From assembly GCF_029892425.1 (NCBI RefSeq), contig NZ_JARXWB010000020.1, positions 82,935-146,934 of the forward strand: DNA of 64,000 nucleotides. Direction: 5' to 3'. Under the pieces are notes generated by a model that did not search any database, was not told the DNA's origin, and worked only from the letters and a program-made list of their open reading frames with translations. The stretch comes from Bradyrhizobium sp. BR13661. GTDB taxonomy: Bacteria > Pseudomonadota > Alphaproteobacteria > Rhizobiales > Xanthobacteraceae. This document shows positions 43,211 to 52,064 of the stretch, piece by piece (within the stretch, counting starts at the first letter, position 1; each line of letters starts with the position of its first letter). The position numbers and the translations under genes are program-made.

Positions 43211-43909
43211 TCAAAATGGCGGGAAGCGAGACATCACCTCGGCCTCAAACGAGCGTTCGTCGCGATTGGCCTGTGACGAATTATGATCGGTCGATTGAGC
43301 CGTCTGCTCGCTGACCGTCATGGCTGCGAGAATAAGGCCGCACTCGAGGAGTATAATTCCTGGAACTCCAATCACGTAGGGTGTCGGATAATCGACTGGC
43401 ACGCCGAAATGAGCAGTCGCAAAAAGGAAGAAAACGAACCATGGCAACGCCGGTACGAGAGCGGTCTTTCGCAAGGAGAACGCGAACCCTGCTGATTGAA
43501 CATTGGTATTGAAGGGCGCCGGGGCTGACGCGGGGATCAAGCTGACAAGATTTGTGGCTCCCACTGCTGCGAATAGCGCTATCGTGGTGACCGCTCCGAA
43601 ATTTTCCGTTACCTCGATCGCGGCCGCTTGGCTCAACAACAGCCCGAGAAGCAGCAAGGATTGCGCGGCTGCGGGCTTCGTGCCGTCGTTCTGCAACCGA
43701 CCGAATATGAGCCCGCAAAGAAGGGCGATGATCAGATAAAATCCGGTTTGTGAATTGACCGAACTGCTGAAGAATCTTTTGATTGCCACGGCATTGATCC
43801 ATCCGATGTTCGCACTTAGCACAAGCGAAACTGAGCAAACCAAGATCCGCGTCAAGAGGAAAGGCACCGTTCGCTGGGGGCACAATCCTGGTTGATCTGG
43901 ATTAAGCAT
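43211..43909 (-). CDS. Hypothetical integral membrane protein
   Basis: 232-aa frame from the ATG at 43909; a TTG eight codons further upstream is possible. It has about six hydrophobic stretches, for instance LTRILVCSVSLVLSANIGWINAV, GFYLIIALLCGLIFGRL, SLLLLGLLLSQAAAIEV, PWFVFFLFATAHFG and YVIGVPGIILLECGLILAAMTV, and a charged C-terminal tail. The first segments recall the layout of YoaK/DUF1275 proteins, but I do not recognise a family with confidence. It is convergent with the chemoreceptor gene and reads in the same direction as the MFS gene upstream of it. Role unknown. Confidence 0.5.
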   Translation of the reverse strand: MLNPDQPGLCPQRTVPFLLTRILVCSVSLVLSANIGWINAVAIKRFFSSSVNSQTGFYLIIALLCGLIFGRLQNDGTKPAAAQSLLLLGLLLSQAAAIEVTENFGAVTTIALFAAVGATNLVSLIPASAPAPFNTNVQSAGFAFSLRKTALVPALPWFVFFLFATAHFGVPVDYPTPYVIGVPGIILLECGLILAAMTVSEQTAQSTDHNSSQANRDERSFEAEVMSRFPPF

Positions 43910-44109
43910 TTTCCGATCCGGTCGGTGACGCAACGAGGTTATGGAATCCTATAATCTCGTAGGCGTAGGTCAAGCGCGGGCGGAGCCAAGTTCAAGGTTA
44001 GAATTCGGGCTCAGTCGATGATCAACGCTTGGCAAGGCGGAGAAGTTGCAATCTGCCGGGAAGTTAAGGAACTTGCCTTTAGGGACAGGCCTTTGCTGCC
44101 AGGACGGAT

Positions 44110-45331
44110 CTAGAATTTTGCGCTGCGGCGAACGAGCCAACATATGCAGATTGCCCCGGTCACCGGGAAGATTTCCAAGAAGACGAACGCGCTAGGGTAT
44201 GACGCTGTGAGACGTACCACGGCCGCACAGCTCAATGGACCCAGCACATAGCCAATGAAGATGAAAAACGTGGCCGCGGAGGTACTCGGACCTACGTTGC
44301 CACGCGGTGAAGATTTTGCAATTTCAGACATCAGAACGCCGTTCCAGCCTGCGGCAAAACCCGGCGAAAATGCTGATGCCGAAAATAGCGCTCCAGCCCC
44401 ACTCAAGTCGCATTGATCCAATCGTGGCCATCGCTGCGCTGCTCGCGATCCCAAGCGCGGCAAGGACCATAAGAGGCGAGCTAATTCGATCGGCAAGCCA
44501 GCCTGTCGCGATCCGCGCGAGAGCACCTGCCAGCTGCATGGCTGCAAACGCCATCCCTGCCTCAGGCAAGTTGACGCCAACCGACGTCACCAGATAGGTC
44601 ACATACAGCGCGAATAGGCTGCCTTGCACGACCGCAAAGGCGAACCCGCAATATGCAAGAAAGCGAAGCTCGGGTGCGCCCCGAATTGCACTGAAGGGTG
44701 CGACCAACATCCTTGGGGACAGAAACGAGCGCAGGCTCGCTATATGGGGTCTGGATGACTCCGCATCGAGCTGCGTTCGATAGGGCTCGACCAAGAATGC
44801 GGCGGCACCACCGAGACAGGCTGCGATAGCCAATGTTGCTGGCCAACCGAAATGGTCGGCAAGTGAGGGCAAGAGAAAGCCGGCGAGCGCGGAACCGATT
44901 GGAGCCCCAGATTGCTTGATCGAGAAAATCAGTCCGCGATGTGCGTCGGGCGCGGTATTCATCAGAATCTGATTTCCGGCTGGCGGCGCCGGGCCGTAGC
45001 CGAGTCCGATTAGCAGCGCTGCCAAGAGGGTTGCTGGCCAAAATCCCAGGAGGGCGAGAAGCAGCCCGCAAGATGATAGCAAGACCCCGATCTGCAGCAG
45101 GCGAATGGGCCCGATTTCGGCGAGTAGATGGCTTCCAGCCATTAGGAACCATACAGTGCCGAATGCAACGACCCCTGCGAGCACTCCGACTTGTTCGGGT
45201 GAGACATGCGCCGCCGCCGTCAAGCTTGGGGCCAGTACGCTCATCGCCTGAGAGAGAAACGAGACTGCAATTTGGATCAGCAAAGTCGTCGCCAGGGCCA
45301 CCGGCCAGGCCGAGCGAGTGCTTGGCTTCAT
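44110..45331 (-). pseudogene. MFS transporter with a C-terminal frameshift
   Basis: Major facilitator superfamily transporter with about 12 predicted membrane segments. From the ATG at 45331 the frame gives 335 aa and stops at 44324 after SIFAGFCRRLERRSDV. A second frame continues the protein: AGFAAGWNGVLMSEIAKSS, then GPSTSAATFFIFIGYVLGPLS and so on to TAG at 44110-44112. Counting one base fewer in the A-run at 44356-44359 (TTTT on the coding strand) would give a continuous protein of about 406 aa, normal for the family. MFS marks are GLGYGPAPPAGNQIL in the first half and LARIATGWLADRISSPLMVLA in the second (motif A-like). The last two to three helices are lost in the written frame. Confidence 0.82.
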
Positions 45332-45522
45332 TGCGTCCGTTCCATCCTGCGAGGATTCATATGTGACCGATCGGTATGGGTTGGGAGCGTGATAGTGTAA
45401 TCGCTGGCGCCGAGGTCACGGGATCCGTCACTTTCAGCCCCAGTCGAACGTGTGAGCAACAAAGACGTTACTCGCCAAGCCTAGCAGTATTGACTTTAGC
45501 CCACCAAAAATAAGCTCTTGGC

Positions 45523-46929
45523 CTAAGAGATGTCGTACGGAAGGACGTCTCGCCGGTCACGATGAACGGTTAGCTTGCTCTTGAGCGGTGGCACCGCGCG
45601 CTGTGGGCAGTTACCCCGTTCGCAAATCCTGCAGGAAATGCCAATGGGGTCGTAGGCGGTTTTGCTTTCCAGATCGAGTCCGTCGCCGTAGACGAAGTCT
45701 TGTGCGTAAGAAACTTCGCAACCGATCGCGATGGCATAGTGAGGCTGGGGCGTCCCAAAACCGCCATGCCCCTTCGCCAGCTCTGTTGATATGCAAAGAA
45801 ATCGAACGCCATCGGGCGTTTGAGCAAGCTGGCGAATAATTCGGCCAGGTGCCTCGAACGCTTGGTGCACGTTCCAGAGAGGACACGCTGCCCCGTAACG
45901 CGCAAACTGGAGTTTTGCCGCACTGTGGCGCTTGGTGATGTTGCCGGCGCGATCCACGCGGGCAAAGAATACCGGTACTCCCTTTGATCCCGGACGTTGA
46001 AGCGTTGATAGCCGATGTGCGACCTGCTCAAGACTTGCTCCAAAGCGGGGCGCTATCAGAGCAAGATCGTGGCGAAGCTCCTTCGCAGTCTTGAGGAAAC
46101 TCTGGTAGGGAAGGATTGTGGCTCCGGCAAAGTAATTTCGAAGTCCCGCTTTGCAGACTTCGTGCGCGTCGGCCGTTCGAAAGTCAGCGCGCTTGGCGAT
46201 CGCTTCGATCCGCTCCTCCTGTTCGAGTGTCGCCACTTGAAACGCCATTTGAAAGCTTCGAGTTGCGGCAGGCAAATACGGGTTGAGATAGAGGCTTCGA
46301 GAAGTTGCATCGAACCGCCTAATCGTGTCCTCGCCGGGCTCGGTTTTGTGGAGCCGTAGGCCATGTCTGGATTCGAGGTATTTGGCGAGCACGACGCTGG
46401 CGTCGCTGTTGGGCATATCCAATTTTTCGGCAAGGCTTTCGCCAGCAAGATCGAGGTCGTGAATATAGTTATCCACGAACTGGAAGAAATCGCGAACCTC
46501 CTCGTAGGCTGTCGGCTCGGGGGACAAGCGGTTGATGTGACCATCCAGGCTTGCGAGCTGTTCGCTGTTGCGACGGTAAGCTTGATGGCAGCTCAGTAGT
46601 GCCTGGGCAAAGACTGGCGCGTTCTGGATGACGAGCTTCAGCTCCTGCATGCTTGGCAATTGCGCGCCAAAGACAGGATCCGCGAGAGCTTCGGTCAACA
46701 TCGAGATGAGCCGGTCGCTATCGTTCGTTGAGATCGAGGCAAAGTCGATTCCAAAGCGCTCGGCGAGCGAGACAAGAACGGTGGCGGAAACCGGACGTTG
46801 GTTGTTCTCGATCTGATTTAGATAGCTTGTCGATATGTCGATCCGTTCCGCGAAGCTGGCTTGGGAAAGCTTCGCCGTTTGCCGGATCTCCCGGATCTTC
46901 CGCCCGATGTATAGCTTTCCTGCTGACAT
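45523..46929 (-). CDS. XRE-family regulator of the ScfR/RamB type (HTH, IrrE-like peptidase domain, DUF2083)
   Basis: 468-aa transcription regulator. The N-terminal XRE HTH is IGRKIREIRQTAKLSQASFAERIDISTSYLNQIENNQRPVS (residues about 8-48). It is followed by a linker, an ImmA/IrrE-like domain without a clear HExxH motif, and the C-terminal domain of short-chain acyl-CoA regulators, with cysteine-rich ISCRICERGNCPQRAVPP (about 433-450). Relatives such as RamB, MccR and PrpR control acetate, propionate or glyoxylate metabolism by sensing acyl-CoA; whether this one does is unknown. The MFS gene lies 190 nt downstream on the same strand. On the other side begin catabolic gene remnants, so its original target operon may have been destroyed. 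Confidence 0.9.
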   Translation of the reverse strand: MSAGKLYIGRKIREIRQTAKLSQASFAERIDISTSYLNQIENNQRPVSATVLVSLAERFGIDFASISTNDSDRLISMLTEALADPVFGAQLPSMQELKLVIQNAPVFAQALLSCHQAYRRNSEQLASLDGHINRLSPEPTAYEEVRDFFQFVDNYIHDLDLAGESLAEKLDMPNSDASVVLAKYLESRHGLRLHKTEPGEDTIRRFDATSRSLYLNPYLPAATRSFQMAFQVATLEQEERIEAIAKRADFRTADAHEVCKAGLRNYFAGATILPYQSFLKTAKELRHDLALIAPRFGASLEQVAHRLSTLQRPGSKGVPVFFARVDRAGNITKRHSAAKLQFARYGAACPLWNVHQAFEAPGRIIRQLAQTPDGVRFLCISTELAKGHGGFGTPQPHYAIAIGCEVSYAQDFVYGDGLDLESKTAYDPIGISCRICERGNCPQRAVPPLKSKLTVHRDRRDVLPYDIS

Positions 46930-46954
46930 ATTTGCAATTTCGCCTACGCAAATC

Positions 46955-47209
46955 TACTGGCAACTCCATCCGGCGCGCAAGGTCAAGGGGGGCTTGGCTC
47001 CGGCGCTGCATGGCGGCGCTTTCATCAACCGACAATCCTGGAAGTTTCAGGGGTGGTTGCAGGGCTACAATGGCGGCCCCCTACGCCAGCCCACGCAACG
47101 TATTCACGATCCGCAGATGTATGCCTTGCGCAAGGGATTGATCGACGCTGGATTGGAACCGAGCATGGATCCGTTCCGCGAGTTCTTCGTCGGCCGCCAC
47201 CCGATCTGA
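46955..47209 (+). pseudogene. C-terminal remnant, probably of a dihydrodipicolinate-synthase-family protein
   Basis: A reading frame with protein-like sequence QLHPARKVKGGLAPALHGGAF, GYNGGPLRQPTQRIHD and GLEPSMDPFREFFVGRHP. The GxNGGPLRxPTxR...FFVGR ending is what I associate with the C-terminus of DapA/NanA-like aldolases or dehydratases from rhizobia. The N-terminal two thirds, including the Schiff-base lysine, are absent; upstream is the promoter of the XRE gene. It is first of a row of five fragments. Family assignment is moderately sure, based on memory of the motif only. Confidence 0.5.
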
Positions 47210-47245
47210 CCGGAAACGCCGAGTCTTGCTGTAGGAAGAAGCCTC

Positions 47246-47516
47246 ATGGGGGTGGTCACCGGCCACAGCCGGGAAGGCGCGGCATGCATCGCCATCGACG
47301 ATCGTCGAAAGCCGAGCGATGTAGGTCGCGACGATGCGCGCTTCGCCCTTGTCTGGACGACCTCGACCGTCCCCGCCGACAACAACGACGAGGCGGATGG
47401 GGCGACCCGCGAAGTCGGCATTGCCCTGCAGGGGGGATCGGTAATCCGGATCGGCGATCTTGCGCCTGGTTGCGCCTCGACGATGCACCGGTCGAATTCC
47501 ATCGACTACGGGATCA
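47246..47516 (+). pseudogene. Cupin-domain protein, N-terminal fragment
   Basis: From the ATG at 47246 the frame reads MGVVTGHSREGAACIAID, then FALVWTTSTVPADNND, GGSVIRIGDLAPGCASTMHR and SNSIDYGI. The PG..S.MHR..S.DYGI pattern is the first cupin motif with one metal-binding His. Normal proteins continue with VLEGEIxLxLDDGE. Here the homology stops at about 47516 and runs into sequence belonging to a histidine kinase fragment on the opposite strand. It lies directly after the aldolase-like remnant, so both may come from one catabolic operon. Not functional as written. Confidence 0.65.
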
Positions 47517-47850
47517 CTGGGAAGCGGCCCGAGAGATTTTCTGGGAACTCCGCCTTGGTCTTTGCTTCGTGCGCTGTCATTCGTACCAAGCCTTCTGCCA
47601 CTGCAAATAGGTTCTTGATGCGATGGCCCATCTCGCGAGAGATCATTTCCTGTTTGGCGAGCGAGGTCTGCACATCGCGTTAAGTGTGTATCATGCGTAG
47701 CGCCATGCCTGCGAAGGCGGCGAGCTCGGTCATGACACGCGCATGGTCCGCGTAAAAATGTCCAGCTTTTCAGCCACAATCCAAAGCGTGCCGATGGATA
47801 CACCGCTTCCATCACAAGGCTCATCGGAAGCCAGCTCGAATCCTTGCGGC
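47515..47850 (-). pseudogene. HWE/HisKA_2 sensor histidine kinase fragment (GAF end plus phospho-acceptor helix)
   Basis: On the minus strand the frame reads HFYADHARVMTELAAFAGMA, LRMIHT, a TAA stop, then RDVQTSLAKQEMISREMGHR and IKNLFAVAEGLVRMTAHEAK followed by TKAEFPENLSGR. HRIKNLFAVAEGLVR is the phospho-acceptor His motif of the HWE/HisKA_2 kinases, and the part before it resembles the end of a GAF domain, with GTLWIV in a shifted frame upstream. The ATP-binding domain is missing. One nonsense codon and at least one frameshift make it a dead fragment. Confidence 0.65.
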
Positions 47851-48421
47851 AGCCCGCTGGAGCCATGGCCGGAGGAAGTTTGTCTACTTGGCAAACCAGG
47901 GAGAGGCGCCGATCGCCAGCGAGGCTGTACGTCGCATTGACATGCTCTTCGAGATCGAGCGCAGCATCAACGGAAAACGCCCGAGGTGCGGCTTGGCGTC
48001 CGTCGTGAACGATCGCGGCCGCTCGTTGCCGAACTCGAAATCTGGATGCGCCAATAGCGAGCGCTGCTCCACCAACAACGATACCGCCAAGACGATCAAT
48101 TACGGCCTTAACCGCTGGACACCGTTCACCCGCTTCCTCACCGACGATCACGTCGGCTTGTCAAACAACGCAGCCGAACGCGCCTTGCGTGGCATCGCAA
48201 TCGGACGAAAGAATTGGACCTTCGCGGGTTCCGACACCGGCAGTGATCGAGCTGCCGCCATCTATACGTGGATCGAGACCTGCAAGATGAATGATGTCAA
48301 TCCGCAAGCCTGGCTGACCGTACTGGCGCGGCTTCCTGATCATCCCGCCAGCCAAGTCGCCGAGCTGCTTCCGTGGACTTGGAAAGCCGCTCAACAATCC
48401 ACGACTGCCGCCGCAGCCTAA
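47840..48421 (+). mobile_element. IS66-family transposase (TnpC) C-terminal remnant, left copy
   Basis: The frame contains a WSHGRRKF-like start, then PIASEAVRRIDMLFEIERSI, a frameshifted LGVRRERSRPLVAELEIWM, and the conserved C-terminus GLSNNAAERALRGIAIGRKN, WTFAGSDTGSDRAAAIYTWI, ETCKMNDVNPQAWLTVLARL ending ELLPWTWK. These are the DDE_Tnp_IS66 and C-terminal signatures. The N-terminal half, the companion genes tnpA/tnpB and the inverted repeats are not recognisable. It is separate from, and differs in sequence from, the IS66 copy at 59.4-61.3 kb. Confidence 0.85.
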
Positions 48422-48449
48422 ACGATCCCAAGCGGCGTCGCCAACGGTC

Positions 48450-48669
48450 TTCGCCAGACACGTACACAACAGGGCGCCGCCACACAAGGGATTGCGCGCA
48501 AGAGGCAAAGGTTAAAGGGCACTCACGCCATGGCTGACGACATCGGCCAGGTCAACCGAGGGGCCGCCGAGACCGGCGCCGCTTCAGAAGAGGTCTTGAA
48601 TTCTGCGAAAACTTACGCAACTTCACGCCGTGAGAGCAATTTATGGCCAATATCCGCGCGGCCTATTAG
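48450..48669 (+). pseudogene. Chemoreceptor (MCP) C-terminal fragment
   Basis: Short remnant reading QQGAATQGIARK, then HAMADDIGQVNRGAAETGAAS and EEVLNSAKT, then in a shifted frame QFMANIRAAY and a stop at 48667-48669. It matches the last 70 residues of the intact chemoreceptor at 42.9-43.1 kb (QQGSATQEIARN, GQVNRGAAETGTASEKVLNS, FMANIRAA), but the DNA differs at many positions, so it derives from a different paralog and is not a recent local duplication. Confidence 0.75.
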
Positions 48670-48779
48670 GCAACTCCATTATCTCGTTTCGGCGCGCCAT
48701 CGCAGGCCGGCCCTCCCAAATCAGCCGGAAGTTAGGCACAATAAGAGGATGGGCAACGCCCTCTACCCCTGTTGGGAAT

Positions 48780-49742
48780 TCAAATCCGGACATCATCTAC
48801 GGCGCGGCTCAAGCCACGGCGTACGCTACGCAAATCGTCGATGATGGTGCGACGAAGCCATTGATTTCGCGGATCTCGATGCATACTGCGGTGCCAATGC
48901 ATCTTGGTTGCGATCTTGGGTAAAGCGAAAGTCGTTTTTGCGACGCGAATGTTATTGGCCTGCATGATAGCCTGAGGCAAGCCGATAGAAACGTTATCAG
49001 GCAGGCCGAGAGGAACGATCGCAAGCAAATCCGTGTTCGCTACGATCATGGGAATGCTCAAGAAATGCTCGGTACGAAGCGTTACATGCCGTTCGATACG
49101 CTTCGCCTTAAGATACTGTTCAAAAACCTCGTGGCTGCGGCTTCGCGATTGTGGGACCGCATGTCCGTACTTCTTGAATTCATCGAGGGTTACGGTGTCG
49201 CTCTTGATGGGGTGCCCCCTCCGCATAATGCAGGCAAACGTATATGTGTCGATGACCGTTTGGTAGAATTCAGTACTCTTGAAGTCAGGAAAGTACCCGA
49301 TCGCAAGATCGACGGTGGCATCTTCCATCGACTTGGCTAGATCGCTCGGCGACGAGGAGACAGATCGCAGGGTTGCGTGAGGAACGTTGCGTGCAAACGA
49401 GTGAAGCAACGCGGCAAGATACGTTGCTTCGCCGACGTCAGACATGGCCACGCAAAACTCTCCGCGGTAGTCCGCCGGTGCGAACGTCGGGGCAGCGGCA
49501 ATCTTCTTATCGATAGTACTAAGGACAGACCTGATAGGGTCGACCACGTTGCGCAAACGTGCGGTCGCTTCCATGCCACCGGCAGTACGAACGAAAAGCG
49601 GATCGTTCAGCGCCTTCCTCGCGCGAGCGAGCGCCGTGCTGACACCTGGTTGGCTCATCTTTAGCCGCGCTGCCGCTTGGCCAACATGGCCCGTTTCGTA
49701 GACCGCGAGGAGCACGGGCAGCAGGTTCAGATTTAGCGTCAT
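48780..49742 (-). CDS. LysR-family regulator divergent from the Rieske/Liv operon (NodD/LinR-like subgroup)
   Basis: LysR-type regulator, 320 aa, start ATG at 49742. The HTH is LNLLPVLLAVYETGHVGQAAARLKMSQPGVSTALARARKALNDPLFVRTAGGMEATARL (residues 4-62). The LFVRTAGGMEAT form and the effector domain with FCVAMSDVGEATYL and DLAIGYFP are typical of the NodD/NahR/LinR group, which often activates aromatic degradation genes. It is transcribed away from the Rieske operon; the 115-bp gap holds a perfect T-N11-A box. It most likely controls that operon in response to its substrate (inference from arrangement). Confidence 0.93.
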   Translation of the reverse strand: MTLNLNLLPVLLAVYETGHVGQAAARLKMSQPGVSTALARARKALNDPLFVRTAGGMEATARLRNVVDPIRSVLSTIDKKIAAAPTFAPADYRGEFCVAMSDVGEATYLAALLHSFARNVPHATLRSVSSSPSDLAKSMEDATVDLAIGYFPDFKSTEFYQTVIDTYTFACIMRRGHPIKSDTVTLDEFKKYGHAVPQSRSRSHEVFEQYLKAKRIERHVTLRTEHFLSIPMIVANTDLLAIVPLGLPDNVSIGLPQAIMQANNIRVAKTTFALPKIATKMHWHRSMHRDPRNQWLRRTIIDDLRSVRRGLSRAVDDVRI

Positions 49743-49779
49743 TGCATTATCTCAAATTCCGATAAATTAACTCAAGCCT

Positions 49780-49794
49780 ATTGCATTGAGCAAT
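49780..49794. promoter_or_regulatory. LysR-type T-N11-A operator box
   Basis: ATTGC (49780-49784) and GCAAT (49790-49794) form a perfect inverted repeat with a 5-nt centre, giving the T-N11-A pattern recognised by LysR-type regulators. It lies between the divergent LysR gene and the first Rieske gene, 63 nt upstream of the latter. Confidence 0.65.
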
Positions 49795-49857
49795 TTTTGC
49801 AAAGTTCTAAAGTTTTGTGACGAACGATAATTCATTCGCCCCAGAGAGGAAATTGCC

Positions 49858-51066
49858 GTGTCTAATGAGGCGCTTGGTAGGTCTATGAGCGGCGGAGCCT
49901 ATGGAAGGCCGCCGGCACAATACGACCCGCTGCTGATCGACGTAGCTCAAGGTACTCCAACCGGCGAATACCTAAGGCGATACTGGCACCCGATCGCGGG
50001 ATCCAATGAAGTGACGACAAATCCGCAAAAGGTCCGAGTGCTGGGCGAGGACCTAATTCTTTTCCGCGACAAGGGCGGACGGGTAGGTCTCCTTTACGAG
50101 CGCTGCATGCATCGCGGGACTAGCCTATACTACGGAAGGGTGGAGGATTGCGGAATCCGCTGCTGCTACCATGGATGGCTTTTCGACACGGCCGGAAATT
50201 GCCTCGAGCAACCATGCGAGCCGGAAAATGGTCGCAATCGCGAAGTGGCCCGCCAGCCGTGGTATCCACTCGAAGAGCGTTATGGATTGGTCTTCGCATA
50301 CATGGGCCCGCTCGATCGTAAGCCCGTGTTACCCCGATATGACAACCTCGAAGATCTCGCCTCCGACGAATTCATTGAGACCGAGACCACGGGATTCGGC
50401 GGATACGTCGCGCCCGTCGCCGAACCTGCGGTGCCGTACCATTGGCTCCAAGCTTGGGAAAACGTTATCGATCCGTTCCACGTTCAGGTCTTGCACACTG
50501 CATTCAGCGGAACGCAGTTCAAGGCCGAATTCCTTCAGATGCCAAAGGTCGAGTGGACCGCGATTGACGGTGGCGTAATCTACAATGCTTATCGATCACT
50601 TCCCGACGGTCGGCTTCTCGACCGCTGCAACTACGCCATTCTACCGAACATTGCCGCCACACCCAAGACGGACCTGACGCCGGGGCGCTCGCAGGTGATC
50701 ACCTGGCACGTTCCGATCGACGACAAGACCATGCGTGTCATTTCGGCGGCTCGCGTTCGTCAGAAGGGCTATTTCACCGAATACACACAGCATAACGGAA
50801 AGCTCTGGACTGAGCTGACCGAGGAAGAGCGCCAACGGTATCCCGGCGACTTCGAAGCGCAATTTGGTCAGGGTCGGATCAACCTGCACTCCGATGAGCA
50901 TCTCGTGAACAGCGATCGCGGAATTGCGCTGCTTCGTCGCATGATGAAACAACAGATCAAGATCGTCCGAGAAGGCGGAGATCCAGTCAATGTTGCATTC
51001 GCGGAGAAGGATGCGACGATCAAGATCGTGTCGGGAAACTTCTTCAGCGCGAGCGCAGCGGAATGA
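49858..51066 (+). CDS. Rieske non-heme iron oxygenase, alpha subunit (first)
   Basis: Ring-hydroxylating or demethylating oxygenase component, 402 aa, GTG start at 49858 after GAGAGGAAA. The Rieske [2Fe-2S] ligands are C83-x-H85 and C102-x2-H105 (CMH...CYH within CMHRGTSLYYG and RCCYHGW). The catalytic iron site is N202-VI-D205-PF-H208-x4-H213. Length and one-gene organisation with a VanB-type reductase place it among phthalate/vanillate-type (class IA) oxygenases. No beta subunit is present. It begins a nine-gene operon. Probable substrate is an imported aromatic or heterocyclic acid; the exact compound cannot be read. Confidence 0.92.
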   Translation: MSNEALGRSMSGGAYGRPPAQYDPLLIDVAQGTPTGEYLRRYWHPIAGSNEVTTNPQKVRVLGEDLILFRDKGGRVGLLYERCMHRGTSLYYGRVEDCGIRCCYHGWLFDTAGNCLEQPCEPENGRNREVARQPWYPLEERYGLVFAYMGPLDRKPVLPRYDNLEDLASDEFIETETTGFGGYVAPVAEPAVPYHWLQAWENVIDPFHVQVLHTAFSGTQFKAEFLQMPKVEWTAIDGGVIYNAYRSLPDGRLLDRCNYAILPNIAATPKTDLTPGRSQVITWHVPIDDKTMRVISAARVRQKGYFTEYTQHNGKLWTELTEEERQRYPGDFEAQFGQGRINLHSDEHLVNSDRGIALLRRMMKQQIKIVREGGDPVNVAFAEKDATIKIVSGNFFSASAAE

Positions 51067-52049
51067 CGGCTCTCGCCGCTAGCAAGGAGAAAGCCAGAAC
51101 CGCGGCAACCGAAGGGCTGATCGAGGTTCGGCTTGCTTCGATTAGCTATCTAGCGGACCAGGTCACCTTACTTGAGTTCCAGCCGCTGGATGGTCAGTGT
51201 CTTCCCGACTACGCTTCAGGTGCCCATCTTGACTTGCACCTGCCGAACGGAATGACACGTCAATACTCCCTGGCGACGCCATTCTCCGGGGAATCCTATG
51301 TTATTGGCGTCAAGCGCGATCCGGCGAGTCGCGGTGGTTCAACGTTCATCCACGACCACCTCCGCGTCGGACACCAACTCTCGATCAGCTCGCCTCGCAA
51401 TCACTTTCCGCTACATTCCGGTCGGGAACACGCGGTGCTGTTTGCCGGCGGAATTGGTATCACGCCGATTTGGTGCATGATTTCCGAACTGGAAACGGCG
51501 GGACGATCCTGGGAGTTGCACTACGCTGTGCGGGAGCGCCGAGATGTGGCCTTTGCACGGAAGCTTGCCGCGGCTGGTCTCAGAGCTAGGATCTATCTGT
51601 CGGGCGACGGTCCGCCAGTACTCGATATGAGCAGCGTCATTGACGTGGCTCCGCCCGGAAGCCACTTCTATTGTTGTGGGCCTGAGCCGATGCTCGTCGC
51701 ATTCAAGTCCGCCTGTTCTGGAATTCCCGTCGCCAATGTCCACTTCGAGCACTTTTCGGCGACAGTCGTAGCGTCGCAGGATACCGGCTTCAAAATCATT
51801 GCCAAACGTACCGGCAAGGAAGTGATCGTGCCACCAGGAGGGACGATCCTCGAAGCGCTGAATGCTGCTGGCGTCGAGACGGCGTCCTCATGCAAGCAGG
51901 GGGTCTGCGGCGCCTGCGAGACCGTTGTCATCGATGGGACACCGGACCATCGCGATGTGATCCTCTCGGACGCAGAGAAAGCGTCGAACAAAACCATGAT
52001 GATTTGCTGTTCCGGCGCGAAGTCGCCGTCCCTTGTCCTTGACATTTGA
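51063..52049 (+). CDS. Oxygenase reductase, VanB/phthalate dioxygenase reductase type
   Basis: Electron-transfer partner, 328 aa, ATG overlapping the oxygenase stop (ATGA). Domain order is that of class IA reductases: flavin-binding beta barrel with MTRQYSLATPFSG (RxYS motif, about residues 63-75), NAD-binding domain with AVLFAGGIGITPIWCMI (about 124-140) and YCCGPEPMLVAFK (about 202-214), then a C-terminal plant-type ferredoxin with Cys ligands in SSCKQGVCGACETVV and a distal C in MICCSG. It moves electrons from NADH through FMN to the Rieske centre. It is the only reductase in the operon, so it may also serve the second oxygenase at the operon's end. Confidence 0.93.
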   Translation: MTALAASKEKARTAATEGLIEVRLASISYLADQVTLLEFQPLDGQCLPDYASGAHLDLHLPNGMTRQYSLATPFSGESYVIGVKRDPASRGGSTFIHDHLRVGHQLSISSPRNHFPLHSGREHAVLFAGGIGITPIWCMISELETAGRSWELHYAVRERRDVAFARKLAAAGLRARIYLSGDGPPVLDMSSVIDVAPPGSHFYCCGPEPMLVAFKSACSGIPVANVHFEHFSATVVASQDTGFKIIAKRTGKEVIVPPGGTILEALNAAGVETASSCKQGVCGACETVVIDGTPDHRDVILSDAEKASNKTMMICCSGAKSPSLVLDI

Positions 52050-52064
52050 CGAACGGGAGGCCGC

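Noticed and set aside
43281..43883. 200-codon open frame overlapping the membrane protein gene in another frame
   Set aside because: Its translation is rich in Arg, His and Ser with no hydrophobic pattern, whereas the 43211-43909 frame shows regular membrane segments.
47081..48151. 356-codon open frame on the minus strand across the fragment region
   Set aside because: It crosses parts of several unrelated remnants in a frame different from all of them, including the histidine kinase piece, so it is a chance frame.
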